In this document: piece by piece, positions 53,562 to 63,554 of the stretch
How the letters are laid out: each line of letters begins with the position of its first letter
Position numbering within the stretch: position 1 is the first letter of the stretch
Source: Paraburkholderia guartelaensis
GTDB taxonomy: Bacteria > Pseudomonadota > Gammaproteobacteria > Burkholderiales > Burkholderiaceae
Reading direction: 5' to 3'
Length of the DNA stretch: 64,000 bases
NCBI RefSeq assembly: GCF_004353905.1
Contig: NZ_SMOD01000009.1
Coordinates: forward strand, 214,958 to 278,957
Position numbers and translations under genes: made by a program
The notes under the pieces: generated by a model
Told to the model about the DNA's origin: nothing
Databases searched by the model: none
What the model saw: the letters and a program-made list of their open reading frames with translations, nothing else

Positions 53562-54818
53562 ATGACCGCCGTTTCTCCGCCTGGCGCCACTGCCAGCCCA
53601 GCCGCCGCCACGCGCGGCCACGCCATGCGTGCGCTCGTCGCCTCGGTGCTCGGCTACGCCATGGACGGCTTCGATTTGCTGATGCTCGGCTTCATGTTGC
53701 CCGCGATCAGCGCCGATTTGCATCTCTCCGGTGCGCAGGCGGGCGCGCTCGTCACATGGACGCTCGTCGGCGCGGTGGTGGGCGGGATCGTGTTCGGGCT
53801 GTTGAGCGACCGCTACGGTCGCGTGCGCGTGCTCACGTGGACCATTCTGCTGTTCGCCGTCTTCACCGGCATGTGCGCGCTGGCGCGCGGCTACGGCGAC
53901 TTGCTCGTCTACCGCACGATCGCGGGCATCGGGCTGGGCGGCGAGTTCGGCATTGGCATGGCGCTCGTTGCCGAGGCGTGGCCCGCGCAGCTGCGCGCGC
54001 GGGCGTCGTCGTACGTCGGGCTCGGCTGGCAGCTGGGCGTGCTGGCCGCGGCGCTGCTCACGCCGCTGCTGCTCCCGCTGATCGGCTGGCGCGGCATGTT
54101 CGCGATCGGCCTGCTGCCGGCGGTCGTTTCGTTCGTGGTGCGGCGGCGCGTGGAGGAGCCCGAGCTTTTCGTCGCGCATGCGCAGCGCATGGCCGCTGCC
54201 GCCAGGGCCGAGCGCCCCCGCGCCCTGCGCATGCTCGTGGCCGATGCGCGCACCGCGCGCGCGAGCCTTGGCGTCGCAGTGCTGTGCTCGGTGCAGAACT
54301 TCGGCTACTACGGGCTGATGATCTGGCTGCCCGCGTACCTTTCGAAGTCCTTCGGCTATTCGCTCACGAAGTCGGGGCTGTGGACCGCCGCGACGGTTGC
54401 CGGCATGGCGCTCGGCATCTGGCTTTTCGGCATTGCAGCCGACCGGTTCGGCCGCCGGCCCGCGTTCCTGTTCTATCAGGCGGGCGCCGTGGTCATGGTG
54501 TTCGTCTACGCGCAGCTTTCCACGCCGTTCGCGCTCTTGATCGGCGGCGCGGCAATGGGCGTGTTCGTCAACGGCATGATCGGCGGCTATGGCGCGCTCA
54601 TCTCCGAGTTGTATCCCACCGCGGCACGCGCCACCGCGCAGAACGTGCTGTTCAACATCGGCCGCGCCGTGGGCGGGTTCGGGCCGCTCGCCGTGGGAGC
54701 GCTTGCCGCGCGCTATTCCTTCACGGTGGCGCTCGGCATGCTCGCCGCCATCTACGTGCTCGACATTCTCGCGACCCTCTTCCTGATTCCCGAACGCCGC
54801 GGCGCGGCGCTCGAGTAA
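53562..54818 (+). CDS. Major facilitator superfamily transporter (AAHS-like)
   Basis: A twelve-span inner-membrane carrier of 418 residues. MFS signatures are visible: the first-loop motif GLLSDRYGRVRVL, its second-half partner DRFGRRPAFLFYQ, and the fourth-fifth span GIGLGGEFGIGMALVAEAW. The DGFDLLMLGFMLPAIS segment in span 1 (YAMDGFDLL) resembles the aromatic acid:H+ symporter family, so an aromatic or other organic acid is the likely substrate; unproven. It stands alone between pyrE and maeB. Confidence 0.9.
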   Translation: MTAVSPPGATASPAAATRGHAMRALVASVLGYAMDGFDLLMLGFMLPAISADLHLSGAQAGALVTWTLVGAVVGGIVFGLLSDRYGRVRVLTWTILLFAVFTGMCALARGYGDLLVYRTIAGIGLGGEFGIGMALVAEAWPAQLRARASSYVGLGWQLGVLAAALLTPLLLPLIGWRGMFAIGLLPAVVSFVVRRRVEEPELFVAHAQRMAAAARAERPRALRMLVADARTARASLGVAVLCSVQNFGYYGLMIWLPAYLSKSFGYSLTKSGLWTAATVAGMALGIWLFGIAADRFGRRPAFLFYQAGAVVMVFVYAQLSTPFALLIGGAAMGVFVNGMIGGYGALISELYPTAARATAQNVLFNIGRAVGGFGPLAVGALAARYSFTVALGMLAAIYVLDILATLFLIPERRGAALE

Positions 54819-55022
54819 TCGGCGCGCATCGGTCAGACAAAAGCGCGGCCACATTATCGGCCGCGCGAATTCCCGGTATCAGTCTTTGACCCACGTGGAC
54901 GCGAACGGCGCCAGGTGTACACTAATCGGCCCTGCTGGAACGCTCGTGCCGTGCGAACCGGCGGGCCTACGACCATAAAAGATTCTCTCTCTCACGTCTC
55001 TCACGTCCAGGCAGGCCTGAAA

Positions 55023-57308
55023 ATGGATGAACAACTGAAGCAAAGCGCGCTCGCGTATCACCAGAATCCGAAGCCCGGCAAGATCTCGGTCACACCGACC
55101 AAACCGTTGTCGAACCAGCTCGATCTTTCGCTCGCGTACTCGCCCGGCGTTGCGGCCGCGTGCATGGCGATTCACGAAGAACCGCTCGATGCGCAGAAGT
55201 ACACCTCGCGCGCCAACCTCGTCGGCGTCGTGACGAACGGCACGGCCGTGCTTGGCCTCGGCAATATCGGCCCGCTCGCGGCCAAGCCGGTGATGGAAGG
55301 CAAGGGTTGCCTCTTCAAGAAGTTTGCCGGCATCGACGTGTTCGACATCGAACTCGACGAAACCGACCCGGACAAGCTCGTCGAAGCCATCGCGATGCTC
55401 GAGCCCACGCTCGGCGGCATCAACCTCGAAGACATCAAGGCGCCCGAGTGCTTCTACATTGAGAAGAAGCTGCGTGAGCGCATGAAGATTCCGGTCTTCC
55501 ACGACGATCAGCACGGCACGGCCATCATCGCTTCGGCGGCGATTCTCAATGGCCTGAAAGTGGTCGAGAAAAAACTCGATGAAGTGAAGCTCGTGTGCTC
55601 GGGCGCGGGCGCAGCGGCGATCGCGTGTCTGGACCTGCTCGTGAATCTCGGTCTGAAGAAAGAGAACGTCCTCGTCACGGATTCGAAGGGTGTGATCTAC
55701 GAAGGCCGCGGCAATCTCGATCCGTCGAAGCAGCGCTACGCGGCCAACACCGAAGCGCGCACGCTCGGCGACGCGATCAAGGCCGCCGACGTGTTCCTCG
55801 GCTGCTCGAGCGCAGGCGTGCTCAAGCCCGAAATGGTCAAGGAGATGGGCGACAAGCCGCTGATCCTCGCACTCGCGAACCCGGAGCCGGAAATCCGCCC
55901 CGAAGAAGCGAAGAAGGTACGCCCGGATGCGATCATCGCCACGGGCCGTTCGGACTATCCGAACCAGGTCAACAACGTGCTGTGCTTCCCGTTCATCTTC
56001 CGTGGCGCGCTGGACGTGGGCGCGACGACGATCACGGAAGAGATGAAGCTCGCGTGCGTGCGCGCGATCGCGGAACTCGCCGAAGAAACCGATCAGGGCG
56101 ACGAAGTGGCGAAGGCCTATGAAGGCCACACGCTCGAATTCGGTCCGGAGTACCTGATTCCGAAGCCTTTCGATCCGCGCCTCATCATCAAGATCGCGCC
56201 GGCCGTGGCGCAGGCTGCGATGGATTCCGGCGTGGCCACGCGTCCGATCCAAGACATGGAAGCCTACCGCGAGCAGCTCGGCGCGACGGTCTACCGCTCG
56301 GGCATGGTGATGCGTCCGGTGTTCGCAGCGGCGAAGTCCAAGTGCGCGCGCATCGTGTTCGCCGAGGGCGAAGACGAGCGCGTGCTGCGCGCCGCGCAGT
56401 TCGTGCTCAACGAGAAGATCGCGAAGCCGATCATCGTGGGCCGTCCGTCGGTCGTGGAAATGCGCCTGAAGAAGATGGGCTCGAAGCTGCGTCCGGGCAC
56501 CGACTTCGAGATCGTCGATCCCGAAGACGATCCGCGCTTCCAGAAGAGCTGGCAGGCGTACCACGAACTCGGCGCGCGTCAGGGCATCACGCCTGACGTG
56601 GCGAAGGCTTCGGTGCGCAAGTTCAACACGCTGATCGGTGCGATTCTCGTGCATCTGGGCGATGCCGACGGCATGATCTGCGGCCTGCTGAACAGCTTCG
56701 ACTATCACCTCAAGTTCATCGACCAGGTGTTCGGCAAGGCGAAGGAAGCCGAGAACTACGCGGCGATGAACCTGCTGATGCTGCCGGGCCGCAACATCTT
56801 CATCAGCGACACCTACGTGAACGAAGTGCCGAGCGCCGAGCAGCTCGCCGACATGACGATTCTCGCCGCGCGCGAAATCGAGAAGTTCGGCATCACGCCG
56901 AAGGTCGCGCTGCTGTCGTCGTCGAACTTCGGCAGCGTGCGTTCGTCGACGTCGCAGCGCATGCAGGCCGCGCGCGAGCTGATCGCCGCACGCGATCCGC
57001 AGCTCGAAGTGGACGGTGAAATGCACGGCGACGCGGCGCTCTCCGAGCTGATCCGCAAGCAGTCGTTCCCGGGCACGACGCTCACGGGCGAAGCGAACCT
57101 GCTGATCATGCCGAACGTGGAAGCGGCCAACATCGCCTACAACCTGCTGAAGGTGATCGGCGGCGAAGGCGTGACGGTCGGCCCGTTCCTGCTGGGCGCG
57201 TCGAAGCCGGTGCACATCCTCACGCCGGCGGCGACTGTGCGACGCATCATCAACATGACGGCGGTGGCTTCGGCTAACGCGAACATGGCGAAGGCTGCTG
57301 CGAAGTAA
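55023..57308 (+). CDS. maeB: NADP-dependent malic enzyme (MaeB type, with PTA-like C-terminal domain)
   Basis: Decarboxylates malate to pyruvate with NADPH. The 761-residue product has an N-terminal malic domain ([54 protein letters not shown]) and a C-terminal phosphotransacetylase-like domain (from about 430: [20 protein letters not shown]) that in MaeB is regulatory. The frame is open to 54915; the ATG at 55023 starts [14 protein letters not shown] strong terminator follows. Confidence 0.97.
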   Translation: MDEQLKQSALAYHQNPKPGKISVTPTKPLSNQLDLSLAYSPGVAAACMAIHEEPLDAQKYTSRANLVGVVTNGTAVLGLGNIGPLAAKPVMEGKGCLFKKFAGIDVFDIELDETDPDKLVEAIAMLEPTLGGINLEDIKAPECFYIEKKLRERMKIPVFHDDQHGTAIIASAAILNGLKVVEKKLDEVKLVCSGAGAAAIACLDLLVNLGLKKENVLVTDSKGVIYEGRGNLDPSKQRYAANTEARTLGDAIKAADVFLGCSSAGVLKPEMVKEMGDKPLILALANPEPEIRPEEAKKVRPDAIIATGRSDYPNQVNNVLCFPFIFRGALDVGATTITEEMKLACVRAIAELAEETDQGDEVAKAYEGHTLEFGPEYLIPKPFDPRLIIKIAPAVAQAAMDSGVATRPIQDMEAYREQLGATVYRSGMVMRPVFAAAKSKCARIVFAEGEDERVLRAAQFVLNEKIAKPIIVGRPSVVEMRLKKMGSKLRPGTDFEIVDPEDDPRFQKSWQAYHELGARQGITPDVAKASVRKFNTLIGAILVHLGDADGMICGLLNSFDYHLKFIDQVFGKAKEAENYAAMNLLMLPGRNIFISDTYVNEVPSAEQLADMTILAAREIEKFGITPKVALLSSSNFGSVRSSTSQRMQAARELIAARDPQLEVDGEMHGDAALSELIRKQSFPGTTLTGEANLLIMPNVEAANIAYNLLKVIGGEGVTVGPFLLGASKPVHILTPAATVRRIINMTAVASANANMAKAAAK

Positions 57309-57336
57309 GCGCGCTTTCGTGAATCGCCTGATGTGA

Positions 57337-57376
57337 AAAGGGCGCTCCGTATTGCACGGAGCGCCCTTTGTTTTTA
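57337..57376. terminator. Bidirectional terminator between maeB and the indolepyruvate oxidoreductase gene
   Basis: AAAGGGCGCTCCGT-ATTGC-ACGGAGCGCCCTTT pairs over 14 bp with T residues to the right and A residues to the left. Confidence 0.9.
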
Positions 57377-57397
57377 CCGCCTCGAATCAGGTGAGCG

Positions 57398-60300
57398 TCA
57401 AGCCGCGTGCCGCGCCGCGCCGTTTTCCGGCGAGCGCCACTTCGCGAGCAACGTGGCCCACTTCGCACGCGTGGCCTTGAGGTTGTTCTCCTTGATGTGG
57501 CCGTAACCGCGAATCGCGTCGGGCAGGTTCGCGAGTTCCAGCGCGAGCGGCAGATTCGCTTCGCTCAGACCGCCGATCACTTCGCGCATCAGCGTTTCAT
57601 ACTCGCCGATCAATGCGCGTTCGTGACGGCGTTCCTCGGTGCGGCCGAACGGGTCGAGTGCCGTGCCGCGCAGGAACCTGAACTTCGCGAGCATGCGCAT
57701 GGCTGTGAGCATGCGCGGGCCATATTGCTTCTTCACGAGCTGGCCTTTGTCGTCATGCTTCGCGAGCGAGGGCGGGGCGAGATGGAAGTTCACCTTCCAG
57801 TCGCCTTCGAAGCTCGCCTTGATCTTCTCGATGAACGCCGGGTCCGCGTAGAGGCGCGCGACCTCGTACTCGTCCTTGTACGCCATCAGCTTGTGCAGGT
57901 TCTTCGCCACGGCTTCGGTGAGCGGAGACTGACCGTCGACGTGCTCGAGCTTCGCTTCTGCCTGGCGCACGCTTTCGACGAACGCGCGATAGCGCCGCGC
58001 GTATGCCTGGCTTTGATACGCGGCGAGATACTGCGCGCGCTTGTCGATGAGCGTGTCGAGCGCCCTGGGCGTGTGCAGCGAGACGATCTTCGCCCCGGCC
58101 GCGTCGGCGTTCTGCTCCGGCATCGGCTTCTTCACGAGCTGATCCACAGCGGCGCGGTCATGCGCCACGCGGCGGCCCCATTCGAACGCCGCGAGATTCT
58201 TCTCGACCTGCACCGCGTTCAACTCGATCGCGCGCACGAGCGATTCGTGCGTGAGCGGCAGCCAGCCCTTTTGCCACGCGTAGCCGAGCACGAACGGGTT
58301 CGTGTAGATCGCGTCGCCGAGCAGCGCGAGCGCGTAGCGGTTCGCATCGACGGTCGCGACGTTGTCTGTGCCCGCTGCGGCGCGCACGTCGGCTTCGGTG
58401 TTGGAGCCCGGGAATTGCCACTGCGGATTCTTGATGAACTCGGCGGTCGGTGTGGGCGCGCTGTTGAGCACCACGTGCGTCATGCCTTCCTGCATGCGCG
58501 AGACGCAGTCGTCGCCGGCCGTCACGATGGCGTCGCAGCCGATCACGAGGTTCGCCTCGCCCATGGCGATGCGCGTGGCGTGGATGTCGTCGGGGCGGTT
58601 GGCGATCTGCACGTGGCTCATCACCGCGCCGCCCTTTTGCGCGAGACCGGTCACGTCGAGCACGGTCACGCCCTTGGCTTCGAGGTGCGCGGCCATGCCG
58701 AGCAGCGCGCCGATCGTCACCACGCCGGTGCCGCCCACGCCCGTCACGAGCACGCCGTAGGGGCGGTCGATGGCGGGCACGTCGGGCGTCGGGACGGTCG
58801 GCATCGCTTCGTTCGCGACGCTGCTCGTCTTCGGCTTGCGTAGCTGGCCGCCTTCCACCGTCACGAAGCTCGGGCAGAAGCCCTTCAGGCACGAGAAGTC
58901 CTTGTTGCAGGTGGACTGGTTGATCTGGCGCTTCGTGCCGTATTCCGTATCGAGCGGCTCGACGCTCAGGCAGTTCGACTGCACCGAGCAATCGCCGCAG
59001 CCCTCGCACACGGCTTCGTTGATGACCACGCGCTTCGCCGGGTCCGGATACGTGCCGCGCTTGCGGCGGCGGCGCTTTTCCGTGGCGCAGGTCTGGTCGT
59101 AGATCAGGATCGTCGTGCCGGGAACCTCGCGCAGTTCGCGCTGGATCGCATCGAGCTGGTCGCGGTGATGGATCGTCACGCCCGGCGCGAGCTTCGTGGC
59201 GGGTTCGCCTTCGTACTTCTCGGGTTCGTCGGTGACGATCACGATCTTCGCCGCGCCTTCGGCGGCGACCTGATGCGTGATCTGCGGCACGGTGAGCGTG
59301 CCGTCGACCGGCTGGCCGCCTGTCATCGCGACCGCATCGTTATAGAGAATCTTGTAGGTGATGTTCGCCTTCGAGGCGATCGCCGCGCGGATGGCGAGCA
59401 GGCCCGAATGGAAGTAGGTGCCGTCGCCCAGATTGGCGAACACGTGCTTGTCGTTCGTGAACGGCGCCTGGCCGACCCACGCCACGCCTTCGCCGCCCAT
59501 CTGGCTGAAGGTGCTCGTGTTGCGGTCCATCCAGACGGTCATGTAGTGGCAGCCGATGCCGGCCATCGCGCGCGAGCCCTCGGGCACGTTCGTCGACGTG
59601 TTGTGCGGGCAGCCCGAGCAGAACCACGGTTTGCGCTCCGCCTGCACGCGCGGCTTGGCGAGCGCCCTTTCCTTGGCCTCGATCACACTCATGCGCGCGG
59701 CGATACGCGCGCGCACGTCCGAGGGCAATTCGAACTTGTCGAGCCGCGTGGAGATGGCCTTGGCAATGATCGCCGGCGAAAGCTCGTAGTGCGCGGGCAG
59801 CAGCCAGTTGCCCATCGGCACCGACCATTCGCCGCCCGCGCCATCCTTTTCGTCGAACTTGCCGTACACGCGCGGACGCTGTGCGTCGGGCCAGTTGTAC
59901 AGCTCTTCCTTGATCGCGTATTCGAGAATCTGGCGCTTTTCCTCGACCACGAGAATCTCTTCGAGGCCGCGCGCGAAGGCGTGCGCGCCCTGCGCTTCGA
60001 GTGGCCACACGCAGCCGACCTTGTAGAGCCGGATACCGATGCGCGAGCAGGTCTCGTCGTCGAGGCCGAGGTCGGTGAGCGCCTGGCGCACGTCCAGGTA
60101 GGCCTTGCCGCCCGTGATGATGCCAAAGCGCGCATGCGGCGAATCGATCTCGACGCGGTCGAGCTTGTTGGCGCGCACGTAGGCGAGCCCCGCGTACCAC
60201 TTGTAGTCGAGCAGACGCGCTTCCTGCACGAGCGGCGGATCGGGCCAGCGGATGTTCAGGCCGCCCTCGGGCATCGCGAAATCTTCGGGAAGGATGATGT

Positions 60301-61000
60301 TCGTGCGATGCGGGTCGAGCTCGACCGACGCCGACGATTCCACCACGTCGGTCACGCATTTCATCGCGACCCAGAGGCCCGAGTAGCGGCTCATCGCCCA
60401 GCCATGCAGGCCGAAGTCGAGATATTCCTGCACGTTCGAGGGGAACAGCACCGGCAGCCCGCAGGCCTTGAAGACGTGCTCCGACTGGTGCGCGAGCGTG
60501 GACGATTTGGCCGCATGGTCGTCGCCGGCGAGCACGAGCACACCGCCGTGCGGCGACGAGCCGGCGGAATTGCCGTGCTTGAACACGTCGCCGCTGCGGT
60601 CGACGCCCGGGCCCTTTCCGTACCACATCGAAAACACGCCGTCGTATTTCGCGGATGGATACAGGTTCACCTGCTGCGAGCCCCAGACGGCGGTCGCGGC
60701 GAGGTCTTCGTTCACACCTGGCTGAAATACGATCTGATGCGCGGCGAGATGCTGCTTCGCCTTCCAGAGGGACTGATCGAGACCGCCGAGCGGCGAGCCG
60801 CGATAACCCGAGATGAACCCCGCGGTATTGAGACCGGCGGCCTTGTCGCGTTCCTGCTGCAGCATCGGCAGGCGGACCAGCGCCTGGATGCCGCTCATGT
60901 ACGCGCGGCCGCGTTCGAGGGTGTATTTATCGTCGAGCGTGACGGAAGCGAGTGCGGCTTCGAGCGAAGCGCGCTGACCTGCGTCTAGCGGGGCATTCAT
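57398..61000 (-). CDS. Fused indolepyruvate ferredoxin oxidoreductase
   Basis: Oxidatively decarboxylates arylpyruvates (from transamination of aromatic amino acids) to aryl-CoA. The 1200-residue product fuses alpha and gamma-like parts. The N-terminal pyruvate ferredoxin oxidoreductase-like domain (GFISGYRGSPLGGLDQSLWK) is followed by a ThDP domain with GDGTYFHSGLLAIR near 523, a cysteine-rich Fe-S region near 667 (CEGCGDCSVQSNC; CLKGFC), and a gamma domain from about 750 (TGVGGTGVVTIGALLGM). The ATG at 61000 has GGAGG ahead. It faces the maeB terminator and is upstream-neighboured by hpd. Confidence 0.95.
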   Translation of the reverse strand: MNAPLDAGQRASLEAALASVTLDDKYTLERGRAYMSGIQALVRLPMLQQERDKAAGLNTAGFISGYRGSPLGGLDQSLWKAKQHLAAHQIVFQPGVNEDLAATAVWGSQQVNLYPSAKYDGVFSMWYGKGPGVDRSGDVFKHGNSAGSSPHGGVLVLAGDDHAAKSSTLAHQSEHVFKACGLPVLFPSNVQEYLDFGLHGWAMSRYSGLWVAMKCVTDVVESSASVELDPHRTNIILPEDFAMPEGGLNIRWPDPPLVQEARLLDYKWYAGLAYVRANKLDRVEIDSPHARFGIITGGKAYLDVRQALTDLGLDDETCSRIGIRLYKVGCVWPLEAQGAHAFARGLEEILVVEEKRQILEYAIKEELYNWPDAQRPRVYGKFDEKDGAGGEWSVPMGNWLLPAHYELSPAIIAKAISTRLDKFELPSDVRARIAARMSVIEAKERALAKPRVQAERKPWFCSGCPHNTSTNVPEGSRAMAGIGCHYMTVWMDRNTSTFSQMGGEGVAWVGQAPFTNDKHVFANLGDGTYFHSGLLAIRAAIASKANITYKILYNDAVAMTGGQPVDGTLTVPQITHQVAAEGAAKIVIVTDEPEKYEGEPATKLAPGVTIHHRDQLDAIQRELREVPGTTILIYDQTCATEKRRRRKRGTYPDPAKRVVINEAVCEGCGDCSVQSNCLSVEPLDTEYGTKRQINQSTCNKDFSCLKGFCPSFVTVEGGQLRKPKTSSVANEAMPTVPTPDVPAIDRPYGVLVTGVGGTGVVTIGALLGMAAHLEAKGVTVLDVTGLAQKGGAVMSHVQIANRPDDIHATRIAMGEANLVIGCDAIVTAGDDCVSRMQEGMTHVVLNSAPTPTAEFIKNPQWQFPGSNTEADVRAAAGTDNVATVDANRYALALLGDAIYTNPFVLGYAWQKGWLPLTHESLVRAIELNAVQVEKNLAAFEWGRRVAHDRAAVDQLVKKPMPEQNADAAGAKIVSLHTPRALDTLIDKRAQYLAAYQSQAYARRYRAFVESVRQAEAKLEHVDGQSPLTEAVAKNLHKLMAYKDEYEVARLYADPAFIEKIKASFEGDWKVNFHLAPPSLAKHDDKGQLVKKQYGPRMLTAMRMLAKFRFLRGTALDPFGRTEERRHERALIGEYETLMREVIGGLSEANLPLALELANLPDAIRGYGHIKENNLKATRAKWATLLAKWRSPENGAARHAA

Positions 61001-61406
61001 TATCTGTCTTCCTCCATCCAACCAATCCGTTGTGGGATCGCCAGAACTTCAGGGCCTCGGCATCTTGTGAATGCTTCGGCCGGGGTCGCCATATTGGCTT
61101 CTTTCTTTCGATAGTAGCACTCGGATAAACCCGCCGCTGCGAGCGCTCGGAGCGCCGCGCCGCATTGCGCTGCATCTTTCGGGCCTGTGGCGCCGTGTCG
61201 CGCAAGCGGCCTGAAACCCTTGTGTAATAACGGATGTATCGAATTCCTCAGAGGAGTAACAACGTGTAAAACTTGCACTACATGGGAACCGGACTTGAAT
61301 ATCCTGTCTAACTCCCTCACCTGTGCGAACCGCGCAGCTTCCCTGGCTGTTAACAGTTATTAAAAGGGGCACTACTGCGACAGGCAGTCTAAAAAAGGAG
61401 TCCAGC
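61001..61406. other. Divergent gap between the ior gene and a small secreted-protein gene
   Basis: A 406-bp region without a gene. On the minus strand, a TTGTTA-N18-TACATC pair around 61231-61264 is a possible but weak promoter for the ior gene. A CCTC-A-GAGG dyad (61246-61254) lies beside it. AT-rich TTAACAGTTATTAAAA (61350-61365) precedes the small gene. I see nothing more. Confidence 0.45.
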
Positions 61407-61595
61407 ATGAATAATCGACATATCCAGACCTTCCTGACGGTCTCGGCTGCGTTCTTTGCCATGAGCGCGCCACTGCATTCGAACGCCAGCACGAAGAGCG
61501 GCGAGAGTGCGACGACCCGATGCGCCCAGTACACGCTGAGCATGAAGGCTGATACGAACGCCATGCCGGCCGCGAAGGCCGAACGCAAATCCTGA
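61407..61595 (+). CDS. Small secreted protein, unknown function
   Basis: The 62-residue product has a signal peptide (MNNRHIQTFLTVSAAFFAM, then SAPLHSNAS) and a short mature part with one cysteine (TTRCAQYTLSMKADTNAMPA). AAAGGAG precedes the ATG at 61407; the frame is open upstream to 61323 but without a ribosome site. A strong terminator follows, so it looks like a real single-gene unit. No family recognised. Confidence 0.68.
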   Translation: MNNRHIQTFLTVSAAFFAMSAPLHSNASTKSGESATTRCAQYTLSMKADTNAMPAAKAERKS

Positions 61596-61669
61596 TGCCG
61601 CGCTGATCCGCGCAGCATTTCATTCACCTGAATCCGGCGCCGGGGTGTGCGGCGGCGGATTCAAAAGTC

Positions 61670-61711
61670 AAAAAGGGCGAAGATCGTGCGATCTTCGCCC
61701 TTTTTGTTTGC
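61670..61711. terminator. Bidirectional terminator between the small gene and hpd
   Basis: AAAAGGGCGAAGAT-CGTGCG-ATCTTCGCCCTTTT pairs over 14 bp with A and T runs. Confidence 0.9.
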
Positions 61712-61740
61712 CTTTGGCCGAAATTAACGGCGTGAGCGCG

Positions 61741-62838
61741 TCATGCCTTGTCCTGCACCACGCCACGGCGGATCTGGTCGAGCTCGATCGATTCGAACAG
61801 CGCCTTGAAGTTGCCCTCGCCGAAGCCCTGGTTGCCCTTGCGCTGGATGATCTCGAAGAAGATCGGGCCGATCTGGTTTTCCGTGAAGATCTGCAGCAGC
61901 AGGTCTTCGGGCATGCCGTCGATCAGGATCTTGCGCTTCTTCAGCTCTTCCAGCGGCTCGGTGTGGCCCGGAATGCGGCGGTTCACGAGTTCGTAGTACG
62001 TGTCGATCGTGTCGAGCAGCGCGATGTTCGACGCGCGCAGGCCATCCACGGTGCGGTAGATGTCGTTCGTGCCGAGTGCGATGTGCTGGATGCCTTCGCC
62101 GTGATAGGCGTCGAGGTACTCCTGGATCTGGCCCGCCGTCTCGCCGCCTTCCTCGTTGATCGGGATGCGGATCTTGCCGCAGGGCGAGGTCATCGCCTTC
62201 GACTTCACGCCCGTGACCTTGCCCTCGATGTCGAAATAGCGGATTTCGCGGAAGTTGAACAGGCGCTCGTAGAACTCGGCCCATTCGTTCATGCGGCCGC
62301 GGTGGACGTTGTGCGTGAGGTGGTCGATATAGGTGAGGCCGTGGCCGACCGGGTTCTGCTCGGCGCCCGCGATCGGCTCGAAGTCGACGTCATAGATGCT
62401 GATGTCGCCGATGCTGCCCGGCGCCGCGCCGTTCTTGCCGCGCCAGCGGTCGACGAAATAGATCAGCGAGTCGCCAATGCCCTTGATGGCGGGAATGTTC
62501 AGCTCCATCGGGCCCGTCTTGTTGTCGAAGCCCCACGCGCCGAGTTCGAGCGCGTGCTTGTAGGCCTTGGCCGCGTCCTGCACGCGGAAGGCGATCGCGC
62601 AGATCGACGGGCCGTGCAGGCGGGTAAAGCGCTGGGCGAACGAATCGGGTTCGCCGTTGACGATGAAGTTGATGTCGCCCTGGCGGTAGAGCGTCACGTC
62701 CTTATGGCGATGGCGCGCGATGGCCGTGAAGCCCATGCGTTCGAACAGTTTGCCGAGCGCCTTGGGGTCCGGCGCGGTGTATTCGATGAATTCGAAGCCG
62801 TCGGTGCCGACGGGGTTCTCCCAGTTGGGGACCTGCAT
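61741..62838 (-). CDS. hpd: 4-hydroxyphenylpyruvate dioxygenase
   Basis: Converts 4-hydroxyphenylpyruvate to homogentisate, the committing step of tyrosine breakdown. The 365-residue product has the VOC-fold halves and the metal-ligand segments: YIDHLTHNVHRGRM (His), GIQHIALGTND (His) and GPIFFEIIQRKGNQGFGEGN (Glu). The ATG at 62838 has AGGAG ahead; the frame is open to 63015. It is divergent from an Lrp-type regulator with 139 bp between, which probably controls it in response to an aromatic amino acid. Confidence 0.97.
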   Translation of the reverse strand: MQVPNWENPVGTDGFEFIEYTAPDPKALGKLFERMGFTAIARHRHKDVTLYRQGDINFIVNGEPDSFAQRFTRLHGPSICAIAFRVQDAAKAYKHALELGAWGFDNKTGPMELNIPAIKGIGDSLIYFVDRWRGKNGAAPGSIGDISIYDVDFEPIAGAEQNPVGHGLTYIDHLTHNVHRGRMNEWAEFYERLFNFREIRYFDIEGKVTGVKSKAMTSPCGKIRIPINEEGGETAGQIQEYLDAYHGEGIQHIALGTNDIYRTVDGLRASNIALLDTIDTYYELVNRRIPGHTEPLEELKKRKILIDGMPEDLLLQIFTENQIGPIFFEIIQRKGNQGFGEGNFKALFESIELDQIRRGVVQDKA

Positions 62839-62977
62839 GGTTGTCTCCTGGCTGATGTAGATCAGATTTCGTGCGCTTAGTGTAGTTCGCCGTATTGGGA
62901 GAAAACTTGCGAGTTGGGTCGCGCTGCCGTCTATCTGCGCTATAAACTGCCTTGATCGAGTAATTGGAAGGCAGAAA

Positions 62978-63472
62978 ATGGCAAGCATCGAATTGGACGC
63001 AATCGACCGGCGCATTCTGGCGATCCTTCAGGAGAATGGCCGGCTCTCGAACCAGGAGATCGCCGAGCGCGTGAATCTCTCGCCGAGCCCGTGTTTGCGG
63101 CGCATCCGGCGGCTGGAGGAAAGCGGCGTGATTCGCAGCTACGTGGCGCTGCTCGATGCGCAGAAACTAGGGCTCGACCTGCTTGCCTACGTGAACGTGC
63201 GGCTGGAGAAGCGAGGCCCGACGGCGGCAGGGCGCGAGGGCGTGACGCATGCCGAGCTGTTTCGTGCGGCGGTGCAGACCTGGCCGGAGGTGGTGGCCTG
63301 CCACGCGATGACGGGCGATATGGACTTTCTGCTGCGCGTGCAGGTGGAGGATATGGCGCACTTCTCACGCTTCGTGCAGGACCAGTTGCTGCACCATCCT
63401 TCAGTGATCGACGTGAAGTCCAGCTTTTCGCTCGACACGTTCAAGGAGACGACGGCTTTGCCGATCCGCTGA
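62978..63472 (+). CDS. Lrp/AsnC-family regulator, probable regulator of hpd
   Basis: The 164-residue product has an N-terminal helix-turn-helix (LDAIDRRILAILQENGRLSN; SPCLRRIRRLEESGVIRSY) and a C-terminal RAM effector domain (VVACHAMTGDMDFLLRVQ; HPSVIDVKSSFSLDTFKET). Divergence from hpd suggests regulation of tyrosine catabolism, as for similar regulators next to aromatic amino acid genes. A TATAAA at 62941-62946 may be its -10 element. Confidence 0.93.
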   Translation: MASIELDAIDRRILAILQENGRLSNQEIAERVNLSPSPCLRRIRRLEESGVIRSYVALLDAQKLGLDLLAYVNVRLEKRGPTAAGREGVTHAELFRAAVQTWPEVVACHAMTGDMDFLLRVQVEDMAHFSRFVQDQLLHHPSVIDVKSSFSLDTFKETTALPIR

Positions 63473-63496
63473 TCGCGCGCCGGCTGCAGCGGGCGC

Positions 63497-63523
63497 AAAA
63501 AAAGCGGCCGAAGCCGCTTTTTT
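63497..63523. terminator. Bidirectional terminator between the Lrp gene and the GNAT gene
   Basis: AAAGCGGC-CGAA-GCCGCTTT with a stable GNRA-like loop, A residues on the left and six T residues on the right. Confidence 0.9.
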
Positions 63524-63554
63524 CATTGCATCAGTCTGTCCCGAAGGGCAGGAG

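Noticed and set aside
54843..54868. GCGCGGCC/GGCCGCGC hairpin after the MFS gene as a terminator
   Set aside because: The stem is good, but no T run follows on either strand beyond a few mixed bases, so intrinsic termination is not supported.
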